From an uncultured Candidatus Entotheonella sp. (GTDB lineage Bacteria > Tectomicrobia > Entotheonellia > Entotheonellales > Entotheonellaceae), in assembly GCA_958295825.1 (NCBI GenBank), contig OY282375.1, positions 977,489 to 1,041,488 of the forward strand: DNA of 64,000 bases, given 5' to 3'. Below, piece after piece: positions 57,747 to 64,000 of this stretch. How positions within the stretch are numbered: position 1 is the stretch's first letter; each line of letters starts with the position of its first letter. The notes under the pieces are model-generated. The model made no database searches and had not been told where the DNA came from. It was given only the letters and a program-made list of their open reading frames with translations. Made by a program: the position numbers and the translations under genes.

Positions 57747-58889
57747 ATGGGACCGCTTAAGGAGGTGAAGATCATTGAGTTCGGCGGCATCGGACCGGCC
57801 CCCATGTGCGCGATGCTGCTCGCCGACATGGGGGCTGAGATTCTGCGCATTGACCGCCTGCAGCCGTCCAACCTGGGCATTCCGGTGCCGTCGCGTTATG
57901 CGGTGATGGAACGCAGCCGCCGCTCAATTACCGTCGATCTCAAGAGTCCCCAAGGAGTGGAGGCCGTGCAGCGCCTGCTGGATCAGGCGGATGCGCTGAT
58001 TGAAGGCTTTCGGCCCGGCGTCATGGAGCGGCTGGGGCTCGGCCCCGAGACGTGCTTGGCGCGCAACCCGCGACTCGTTTTTGGCCGCGTGACCGGGTGG
58101 GGACAGGAAGGCCCGCTGGCGCAGGCGGCCGGACACGACATCAACTACATCAGCCTGACCGGCGCCGCGCACGCCATCGGCAAACCGGGACAGCCGCCGT
58201 CGCCGCCCCTCAATCTGGTCGGCGATTTCGGCGGTGGGGCGCTGTATCTGGCGCTGGGCATCGTGACGGCGCTTCTGGAAACGCGCAGCTCGGGCAAGGG
58301 GCAAGTGGTGGATGCCGCCATGGTGGACGGCGCCGCGTCGTTGATGGCCTCGACTTACGGCATGTACGCAGCCGGTCGGGTGGACAACCGCCGCGGCGAG
58401 AATCTCCTGGATGGCGGCGCTCATTTCTACGATGCCTACGAAACCGCTGACGGCAAGTACATCTCCATCGCCGCCATCGAAGCCAAGTTCTACGCCGACC
58501 TGCTGAACCGCCTCGGCTTGTCCGATGAAGACCTGCCGTCCCAGATGGAGCGTGACCGGTGGCCTGAGAACAAGGAACGTTTGGTGAAACTCTTCCGTAC
58601 TAAAACCCGCCAGCAGTGGTGCGACATCCTGGAAGGCACGGACGTCTGCTTTGCGCCGGTTCTCGACTTCGACGAGGCGCCTCGGCATCCTCACAACGTC
58701 GTCCGTCAAACCTTTGTCGATGTCGACGGTGTCACGCAACCGGCACCCGCGCCGCGCTTTAGCCGCACCCCGGCGCGCATCCAAAGCGCCCCGGCAGCAC
58801 CGGGTGAGCACACCGAGGAAGGCTTGCGGGATTGGGGGTTTGCCCAGGAAGAAATTGCACAACTGCGCGCCGCTGGTGCCATCGCGTAG
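57747..58889 (+). CDS. CaiB/BaiF CoA-transferase family, alpha-methylacyl-CoA racemase-like
   Basis: 380 aa, starting behind AAGGAG at [37 protein letters not shown]. The racemase-type catalytic positions are present: His in [12 protein letters not shown], Asp in [15 protein letters not shown], and Glu in IAAIEAKFY. No transferase-type active-site Asp in the usual GGD context was evident, so racemase is preferred over CoA transferase. It would epimerise 2-methylacyl-CoAs in branched lipid or sterol degradation. Confidence 0.9.
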   Translation: MGPLKEVKIIEFGGIGPAPMCAMLLADMGAEILRIDRLQPSNLGIPVPSRYAVMERSRRSITVDLKSPQGVEAVQRLLDQADALIEGFRPGVMERLGLGPETCLARNPRLVFGRVTGWGQEGPLAQAAGHDINYISLTGAAHAIGKPGQPPSPPLNLVGDFGGGALYLALGIVTALLETRSSGKGQVVDAAMVDGAASLMASTYGMYAAGRVDNRRGENLLDGGAHFYDAYETADGKYISIAAIEAKFYADLLNRLGLSDEDLPSQMERDRWPENKERLVKLFRTKTRQQWCDILEGTDVCFAPVLDFDEAPRHPHNVVRQTFVDVDGVTQPAPAPRFSRTPARIQSAPAAPGEHTEEGLRDWGFAQEEIAQLRAAGAIA

Positions 58890-58928
58890 GCAACACAACG
58901 TAATAACGTATCAAGAAGGAGAGTCAGA

Positions 58929-59351
58929 ATGGATTTTGCCCAGGCCCGTCCGTTTCTCGAACGTCATCACTGGGGCATCGTGACTACCCATCAGCGCAAC
59001 GGCGCTGCTCAGAACAGCATTGTATACTGCGGCGCGTATCAGGACCAAGCCGTGTTTGTGGCGGTATACGGAAAGTCCGCCAAGGTGCGCAACTTGCGTC
59101 GCGACCCGCGCTGCACCGTGCTTGCCGTATCCAAGGACTGGCGCAGTTGGGTGACCGTGGAAGGCGAAGTGGAACTGTTCGATTATTCCAACACGGAAGC
59201 CGAGAAGATGCGGGTCTTGTTCCGCGAGATGTTTCGCGCCTGTGGCGACCACGAGCATCCCGATTGGGAAGATTACGACCGCGCCATGGTGGACCAGGGC
59301 GCCGTGGGGGTGCTGGTGCGCCCACAGCGTGTTTACGGCCTGCTTCGCTGA
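58929..59351 (+). CDS. PPOX-class (F420/FMN-type split-barrel) oxidoreductase
   Basis: 140-aa split-barrel protein. It begins MDFAQARPFLERHHWGIVTTHQRNGAAQNSIVYCGAYQDQAVFVAVYGKSAKVRNLRRDPRCTVLAVSKDW, the typical layout of TIGR03618-like F420-dependent or FMN-binding PPOX proteins. The later part is WVTVEGEVELFDYSN, then VGVLVRPQRVYGL. It starts 39 bp after the racemase-like gene, behind AGGAGAG, and is probably cotranscribed. Cofactor cannot be decided from sequence alone. Confidence 0.85.
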   Translation: MDFAQARPFLERHHWGIVTTHQRNGAAQNSIVYCGAYQDQAVFVAVYGKSAKVRNLRRDPRCTVLAVSKDWRSWVTVEGEVELFDYSNTEAEKMRVLFREMFRACGDHEHPDWEDYDRAMVDQGAVGVLVRPQRVYGLLR

Positions 59352-59359
59352 CACCTTCT

Positions 59360-60178
59360 TTACGCCTGCGCGACGATAAACAAACGGCGGAAGGGATAGA
59401 GGGTCTGTCCGCCCGGCCGTTGTGGATACGCGTCGCGCAGCGCCTGCCGGTAGGCGTCGAGGAATACCCGCCTGTCGGCCTCCCCCAGGCCGTTCAGAAT
59501 CGGGCGCAAGCCGGTGCCTCTGACCCACTCCAGCACCGGCTCCTCGCCTGTCAAAACCTGAAGATACTCCGTTTCCCAAATGTCGAACCACTGCCCAAGT
59601 GGGAAAAGCAGGTCGTAGTACACGTCTGCGTCATCGACCCATTTGCGCCGCACCGCGGCCAATACGGCTACGTCGCCGATCGGCGTGCCATCGGGTCCAC
59701 CGCGCTCGAGGGCATGGCGCATCAGGCGGTGCGATGGCATGTCCCAACTCAGCGGCATTTGCACGGCCAGGCAGCCGCCGGGGTTGACGTAGCCCATCAG
59801 GCGTGGGAACAGGTCGCGGTGGCCATCGAGCCATTGTAGGGTGGCATTGGAATAAATCAGGTCGGGGGCCTCGTGCGGTACCCAGTTGCGGATGTCGGCC
59901 TCCAGCCAGTGCACCGGCGACGGCTCAGCGTTAGCCTGGGCTAGCATTTCCGGGGATTGGTCGAGGCCGTACACGGTGGCTGAGGGCCACTGTTGCGACA
60001 TCAGACGTGCGATGTGCCCGGAACCGCAGCCCAGGTCATAAACCACACGCGGCGCGGCAAGCGGCACCCGGCCCAGCAGTTCCAACGCCGGACGCAGGCG
60101 GTGGTCGGCAAACTTCAGGTATTGATTCGGGTCCCAGTGCGTTCCGGCCACTTCACCCTGGTGCGGCCTGCCCGACAT
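59360..60178 (-). CDS. tam: Trans-aconitate 2-methyltransferase-like SAM methyltransferase
   Basis: 272 aa. The N-terminal WDPNQYLKFADHRLRPALELLGRVP is characteristic of Tam. Class I motifs: VVYDLGCGSGHIARLMSQQWP (SAM-binding), VYGLDQSPEMLAQA (acidic loop), DLIYSNATLQWLDGHRDLFPRLMGYVNPGGCLAVQMP. The C-terminal QWFDIWETEYLQVLTGEEPVLEWVRGTGLRP also fits. It methylates trans-aconitate, a spontaneous isomer of cis-aconitate. Converges on the PPOX gene. Confidence 0.9.
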   Translation of the reverse strand: MSGRPHQGEVAGTHWDPNQYLKFADHRLRPALELLGRVPLAAPRVVYDLGCGSGHIARLMSQQWPSATVYGLDQSPEMLAQANAEPSPVHWLEADIRNWVPHEAPDLIYSNATLQWLDGHRDLFPRLMGYVNPGGCLAVQMPLSWDMPSHRLMRHALERGGPDGTPIGDVAVLAAVRRKWVDDADVYYDLLFPLGQWFDIWETEYLQVLTGEEPVLEWVRGTGLRPILNGLGEADRRVFLDAYRQALRDAYPQRPGGQTLYPFRRLFIVAQA

Positions 60179-60292
60179 GCTCTCTCCTCATCTCGTACCG
60201 TGCCTTGACACGATTTGACGGGGCTGTGATAGTTGCGCCCCGCATTTTGGTTTTCGACCTCGACCCCCAGTATGGAAACAGGAGCGCATCTC

Positions 60293-60703
60293 ATGCAGGA
60301 CTCCAAGCCACCCCGGAGCCGCGGCATTGGCTTCATCATCGTTTGTATCGTCGTGCTCGGCGCTGGCATTTACCTGAACGCCGGGTTCAACGGCAGGATC
60401 GCTGACTTGCAAGCCGAGCTCAATAAGCGGTTCAAAGCGCTGTCGGAGGAAACCACCGGCGTCAAACCCGAAATCCAGACGAACCGGGGCGCCCTGAAAC
60501 GGCTTGAGGACGGTTTCATATCTCTCGAATCCCGCGTTAAAAGCGTCTCGGCGCTCGCCACGCAGATGCACGACATGCTGTTCGAACAAATCAGCGTACA
60601 GGAGGAGCGGAACGCCACCCTGAACGATCTGGTCGAAACCAGCCGTGAATTGCAACGTCAGATCGACACCCTGCTCGGCACCACGCAAGCACAGCAAGAG
60701 TAG
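60293..60703 (+). CDS. Single-span membrane protein with coiled-coil
   Basis: 136 aa from ATG 60293 behind CAGGAG; a 20-codon upstream extension is unsupported. After a basic start (MQDSKPPRSRGI) comes one membrane helix (GFIIVCIVVLGAGIYLNAGF). About 100 residues of heptad-like coiled coil follow (IADLQAELNKRFKALSEETTGV, LNDLVETSRELQRQIDTLLG). Function unknown. It is divergent from tam and converges on the solute-binding protein gene. Confidence 0.7.
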   Translation: MQDSKPPRSRGIGFIIVCIVVLGAGIYLNAGFNGRIADLQAELNKRFKALSEETTGVKPEIQTNRGALKRLEDGFISLESRVKSVSALATQMHDMLFEQISVQEERNATLNDLVETSRELQRQIDTLLGTTQAQQE

Positions 60704-60750
60704 GCACCCGAGTAGTGCGACGGCCATTCGTTTGCGCTTCACGGTCTCCG

Positions 60751-62103
60751 TCATCCCTTCCTGGCGTGCCGGCGGTAGATTCTCTTGATCTGCATCTCCG
60801 CCTTTTTCGCTGCCTGCTCTGCCGTCATGCGGCCCGTCGCGTGTGCCGCCGCGGCGTCTGGAATGATGAACCGATCCGCCACGGCCTGGGCCGCCGCGGT
60901 CGGTACGCCGGGCCAACCTATCGCATGAACATAGCTTGACATGTATGGCGCGAAGTAGAACTTGGGATTGGAGGCGTAGATGGGGTGCATGGAGAATGCC
61001 TTCAGGAACGGCTGGTTGTATCCGAGGCTGGCGGTGAGGAACTTCTCCTGCTGCTCCTTCTCGAAGTGCCATTCGAAAAATTCCTTGGCGAGCTCCTGCA
61101 CCTGCGACCATTTCCAGATGCCGATGCCGATATGCCCCGCCGGCCCGTGCCGCCCTGCCGGTCCCTTTGGCGGCATGATGTGGTTGATGACCGTGTGGAT
61201 GGGACGCTCGGTGCCCGGAATCATGGCGTTGTCCTGCCGTGCCGAATTGTAGGCGCTGATCGGGTTGAGAATCATGCTGCACCTACCGGAATTGAGGCAC
61301 ACGTTGTTGTTGCGGTCGTCCCAGGCGAGTACCTCTTCCTCCATGCAGTCCTGATAAAGCGCCTTGATAAATTTCAGCGCCTCGACGGTCTCCTTGGAAT
61401 TGATGGCCACCGTCTTGCTGTCGTCCTCGACCAGCTTGCCGCCCCAACTCCAGATGATGGCGCGCATCGAGCCGTTGGCGTCGGCGCCGTGAGATAACGG
61501 AAAACCAACGGGATGGCCCTTGGCCTTCAGCTTTTTGCCGATGCGGTGCACGTCCTCCCAGGTGTCCGGCAGGTTCTCGCCGAGCTCGGCGATCAGGTCG
61601 GTGCGCAAGGCCAACGGGCCGGTGATGAAATACCACGGCAAGGCGCGGTAATGGCCGTCACGGCCCTTGCCGATGATGGTGTTGCTGTAGCCACCGGCGC
61701 GGCGGCCAATCTTGTCGTGTAGGTCGTCGAGATTGACCAAGTGCTTGGAGTACAAATGCGGGTTCGCGTCGGCCGCGATCGTGATGTCGTGACCTTTCTG
61801 TCCTTGGACCTCGCTCGCCATGATGGCGGGTAGTTGCAAGTGGGCCACGCGGTCCATTCGCACCTTGACACCCGCCATGGCGCCGAATTCTTCGAGTTGT
61901 CGCTTCAGTTCCTCGTCCGAGGTCGGCACGAAGTGGGACCACGTCAGCAATTTCAATTCCCGCTCCCGCGCCATCAAGGGCGCCGTCTTGGCAAATAGCA
62001 TGCCGGCGAGGCCGATCGTCGTTGCCGTCGAGGCGCGCAGAAACGCCCGCCGATTCAGAGAATTGTCACTAGATTGTGCCGTGAGTACCGATTCGGATTG
62101 CAT
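60751..62103 (-). CDS. Tat-exported ABC transporter substrate-binding protein (family 1)
   Basis: 450 aa. A Tat signal, SLNRRAFLRASTATTIGLAGMLFAKTAPLMA, occupies residues about 15-45. The mature part begins RELKLLTWSHFVPTSDEELKRQLEEFGAMAGVKVRMDRVAH, typical of the MalE/family 1 solute-binding fold. Later segments are VGFPLSHGADANGSMRAIIWSWGG and HIGIGIWKWSQVQELAKEFFEWHFEKEQQ. It probably binds a sugar or glycerol-phosphate-type ligand in the periplasm. The matching permease and ATPase genes are not in the window; an IS graveyard lies upstream. Confidence 0.88.
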   Translation of the reverse strand: MQSESVLTAQSSDNSLNRRAFLRASTATTIGLAGMLFAKTAPLMARERELKLLTWSHFVPTSDEELKRQLEEFGAMAGVKVRMDRVAHLQLPAIMASEVQGQKGHDITIAADANPHLYSKHLVNLDDLHDKIGRRAGGYSNTIIGKGRDGHYRALPWYFITGPLALRTDLIAELGENLPDTWEDVHRIGKKLKAKGHPVGFPLSHGADANGSMRAIIWSWGGKLVEDDSKTVAINSKETVEALKFIKALYQDCMEEEVLAWDDRNNNVCLNSGRCSMILNPISAYNSARQDNAMIPGTERPIHTVINHIMPPKGPAGRHGPAGHIGIGIWKWSQVQELAKEFFEWHFEKEQQEKFLTASLGYNQPFLKAFSMHPIYASNPKFYFAPYMSSYVHAIGWPGVPTAAAQAVADRFIIPDAAAAHATGRMTAEQAAKKAEMQIKRIYRRHARKG

Positions 62104-62284
62104 GCGCGACCTCCTATGGAAAGACTCTGTTTACGCCGTTACCCTCAGCGCTGCGGCGCCCGCAAGCCGAACGTTTCCGCCGCGATTTGAGAGCGTTTAT
62201 TATAGCACTTGGAGTTTTGCATTTTGCCCTGTCAACTACGCGGTCACGCCTGAGCCAAGACAGCCTTAATCTGTGGCAGGGAGC

Positions 62285-62620
62285 AGTCGTCACCACTCAG
62301 TTTCCCACGATCCAGTCCACCAAGCGTTCGAGAGTTCACCCTTCACCACCCGACAGGCTTCGCCAATGGCCTCAGCGTTCGATGCGTCCATTCGTGCGGA
62401 GCGCTCGCGCGCATGGCGTGCCTCAGAAGACTGTGCACGGCACCGACAAGATACACGGGGCGGGACTGGCCCTTGCCGCGGCGCACCTGACAAGCCCCAA
62501 TGGCTGCTTGCCGTCCCCGATGAAAGGCCTCGGCGCCCGTCCAGCGATGGCGGTACCCTCTCAGGCGCAGCACTTCCCAAACAACCCGCTTGCCCACACG
62601 CACCGCTGCGGTTGAGTTTC
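62285..62620 (-). pseudogene. C-terminal fragment of an IS701/IS4-like transposase
   Basis: On the minus strand one frame reads YRHRWTGAEAFHRGRQAAIGACQVRRGKGQSRPVYLVGAVHSLLRHAMRA, matching the C-terminal DDE region (Tyr-2-x6-Lys area) of IS701-like transposases as I remember them. A shifted frame continues EAIGEACRVVKGELS. The N-terminal two thirds are absent. 62104-62284, upstream of the solute-binding protein gene, holds nothing else recognisable. Confidence 0.7.
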
Positions 62621-62727
62621 AAGGCGCCCACAGAGTGACGCCGCTGTTCCTGAACAGGGTTCAGTAGGTTGGCGTGGGTGAAATAAGAGTTAGGAAGAAA
62701 AGGGCGCGTACTCTACGATATTCAGGT

Positions 62728-63028
62728 CAGATTGCAAAACTTCAGGTCCATCTGCTGATGCTTCCTGGCCATGCCACGTTTCGTCATCTCAGCCGCTACA
62801 GTTCCTGTCACGAGCGCAGTCTTGCGCGGTGGTACGACTGACCGGCTGACTTTGGCGCACTCAACAAAGCAGCAATGACCCAGGTGATTGCGCCCGAGCA
62901 TCAACAGGCCCTCGTTATCGACGCCAGCTTGATCCCCAAAAGTGGCGTCCACACCGATGGCCTTGAACGCTTCTGGAACAGCCGCCAGCGACATAGTGAA
63001 AAAGGTCTGGAAGTCTCCGCTGTAGCCC
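62728..63028 (+). pseudogene. N-terminal fragment of an IS701/IS4-like transposase, opposite orientation
   Basis: One frame reads KLQVHLLMLPGHATFRHLSRYSSCHERSLARWYD, a TGA (62839-62841), then PADFGALNKAAMTQVIAPEHQQALVIDASLIPKSGVHTDGLERFWNSRQRHSEKGLEVSAVARLD. It matches the start and first catalytic Asp block of the same transposase family as the minus-strand fragment at 62285. It stops at about 63028 where hsdM-related sequence begins. The internal TGA is a nonsense mutation in a dead gene. Confidence 0.8.
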
Positions 63029-63039
63029 GGCTCGACGAC

Positions 63040-63795
63040 GGTCCCTTCGCGCCTTGGGGCTGCACCCGATTGGCAAGCTGCGCCGCGCCTCGGGCTTGGC
63101 TCGGTTCAGGAACCGCAGCTCGCACGGCGCGGTGCGCGTGTAGAAGAAGTTCGAGCGGATGGCAATCACCACGTCCACGTCGCCGGTCTCCACCAGCCTC
63201 CGCCTGCTGATCTTGGCTTCGCCGCCGGCACTGGACGCCTGAGAGGACATCACGAAGTCGGCCCTGCCGAGCAGTTCGTGCGGGTCCTCGTAGTAGGTGA
63301 TGGCCTGCCGAATATCGCCTTCGAGGCCGTGCACGGCGAGGTTCATCCTGGCGAGGCGCTCGGTGGGGCTTTGGCCGTGCTCCGCCACGGTGCGGGCACT
63401 CTGCACGAACATGCCGCCGGAACCGCACGCCGGGTCAAGCACCGTGCCGCGCTGCGGGTCCAGTACGTGGGCGATCAGCGAGACCAGCGAAACAGGTGTG
63501 AAGAATCGCCGCCGTCGTACGCCTTCTGGTCGGCGAACTGGGTGAGGAGGTGAGGAAGTATTCGTAGATGCGGCCGAAGACGTCGCCCTCGACCCATTTC
63601 AACTCGTCGGGGTTGAGGGTGCGCAGCAGTTGGCCAAGAACATCGTTGCCCAATTCCTGGCACTCGCTCTTGGGCAAAACACCGCGCAGGCTATCGTAGT
63701 CTTCCTCAATGGACACCATCGCCGCGATAATGGCCTTGGCTCGGTCCGCGCCGTCGGGCAAGGCGCGGAGGGCCGATACAACGGGCGTTCAGGGT
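63040..63795 (-). pseudogene. Internally deleted type I restriction-modification methyltransferase (hsdM) remnant
   Basis: Minus-strand frames give DRAKAIIAAMVSIEEDYDSLRGVLPKSECQELGNDVLGQLLRTLNPDELKWVEGDVFGRIYEYFLT, then after a frameshift the motif-I block LDPACGSGGMFVQSARTVAEHGQSPTERLARMNLAVHGLEGDIRQAITYYEDPHELLGRADFVMSS. The sequence then jumps to VETGDVDVVIAIRSNFFYTRTAPCELRFLNRAKPEAR. The NPPF methylation motif and flanking region are deleted, as is part of the segment between SPTER and LARMN. Non-functional. Confidence 0.85.
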
Positions 63796-63841
63796 GTGTG
63801 CAGATGTTGAAACCGTTGCCCCGTACGTAGCTGGACTGACG

Positions 63842-64000
63842 TCACGCCGAGAGGGCGTCGTACGGGTTGTCTTTCAGGTCCCGAGCCAACGCCTCTTGGT
63901 GGCTCAGCCACGCCGTGAAATTGGCGCACAGGACGGCGTAGTGCTCGGCGTTGTCGATGTCCAGCGTGCAGCCACCGTACGGGGTCGTCACAATGGTGAA
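63842..64000 (-). CDS. C-terminal end of an unidentified protein (runs off the right edge)
   Basis: The minus strand is open from the window edge to TGA at 63842-63844, giving 52 residues: FTIVTTPYGGCTLDIDNAEHY, ending DLKDNPYDALSA. I recognise no family. It directly precedes the hsdM remnant in transcription direction and may be a partner gene or a third fragment. Confidence 0.4.
   Translation of the reverse strand, partial: FTIVTTPYGGCTLDIDNAEHYAVLCANFTAWLSHQEALARDLKDNPYDALSA

Noticed and set aside
62839..62841. In-frame TGA inside the plus-strand transposase fragment, considered as a third selenocysteine
   Set aside because: The gene is truncated, the position is not one where transposases carry a catalytic Cys, and I saw no SECIS-like hairpin at the right distance. 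It is a simple nonsense mutation.

Overview
The window looks like a chromosomal segment of a Gram-negative, proteobacteria-like bacterium. The evidence is the block tRNA-Thr/Tyr/Gly/Thr - tuf - rpmG - tRNA-Trp - secE - nusG - rplKAJL - rpoBC, a class II ketol-acid reductoisomerase, Tat substrates and an RND efflux pair. GC content is moderate in the ribosomal block and visibly higher in most of the rest. I cannot place the lineage firmly. A deltaproteobacterial-grade or Tectomicrobia-like uncultured organism would fit, but that is inference.

Layout. 1-10016 (minus strand) is the transcription/translation block, entered inside rpoC. It includes a 49-residue L33 gene and five tRNAs. 10213-12202 (minus) holds rlmB, ispF and ispD. 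12344-15758 (plus) holds rpoZ, a YggX-like gene, a radical SAM gene and an ATP-grasp gene. The last two are each interrupted by an in-frame TGA that I read as selenocysteine: the first gives a C-terminal Cys-Sec-Ala-Glu-Pro tail, the second replaces a conserved Cys after the metal-binding Glu. Each TGA is followed at the right distance by a bacterial-SECIS-like hairpin. This adjacent pair is the most notable item in the window. 16043-21750 is a complete urtABCDE urea/amide ABC transporter behind a near-consensus sigma-54 promoter.

21894-29255 is a small defence/mobile island. It holds a single-chain type IIG-like restriction-modification enzyme, a zinc-ribbon/TIR protein, a two-gene toxin-antitoxin-like unit, a 409-bp duplication that has fused into the antitoxin frame, a TnpB remnant and a Uma2 nuclease-like gene. 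29355-41262 carries metabolism: ilvC, a gamma-glutamyltransferase, pgi, two secreted cyclase-family proteins, an HpcH/HpaI aldolase and two tandem Tat-type amidohydrolases. 41263-45898 is an RND pump. 45992-52384 holds an NHL protein, msrA and a cluster that looks catabolic (3-hydroxyisobutyrate dehydrogenase-like, RraA-like, SDR, TIM-barrel isomerase, LarA-like).

52621-55194 is an orphan YprA/MrfA-like helicase. It is followed by decaying sequence: an amidohydrolase 5' remnant and an IS5-family remnant. 56542-62103 holds a MraY/WecA-like transferase, a CoA transferase/racemase, a flavin-fold oxidoreductase, a trans-aconitate-type methyltransferase, a coiled-coil membrane protein and a Tat-exported solute-binding protein. 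The right end (62285-64000) is a graveyard of two oppositely oriented transposase fragments and an internally deleted hsdM.
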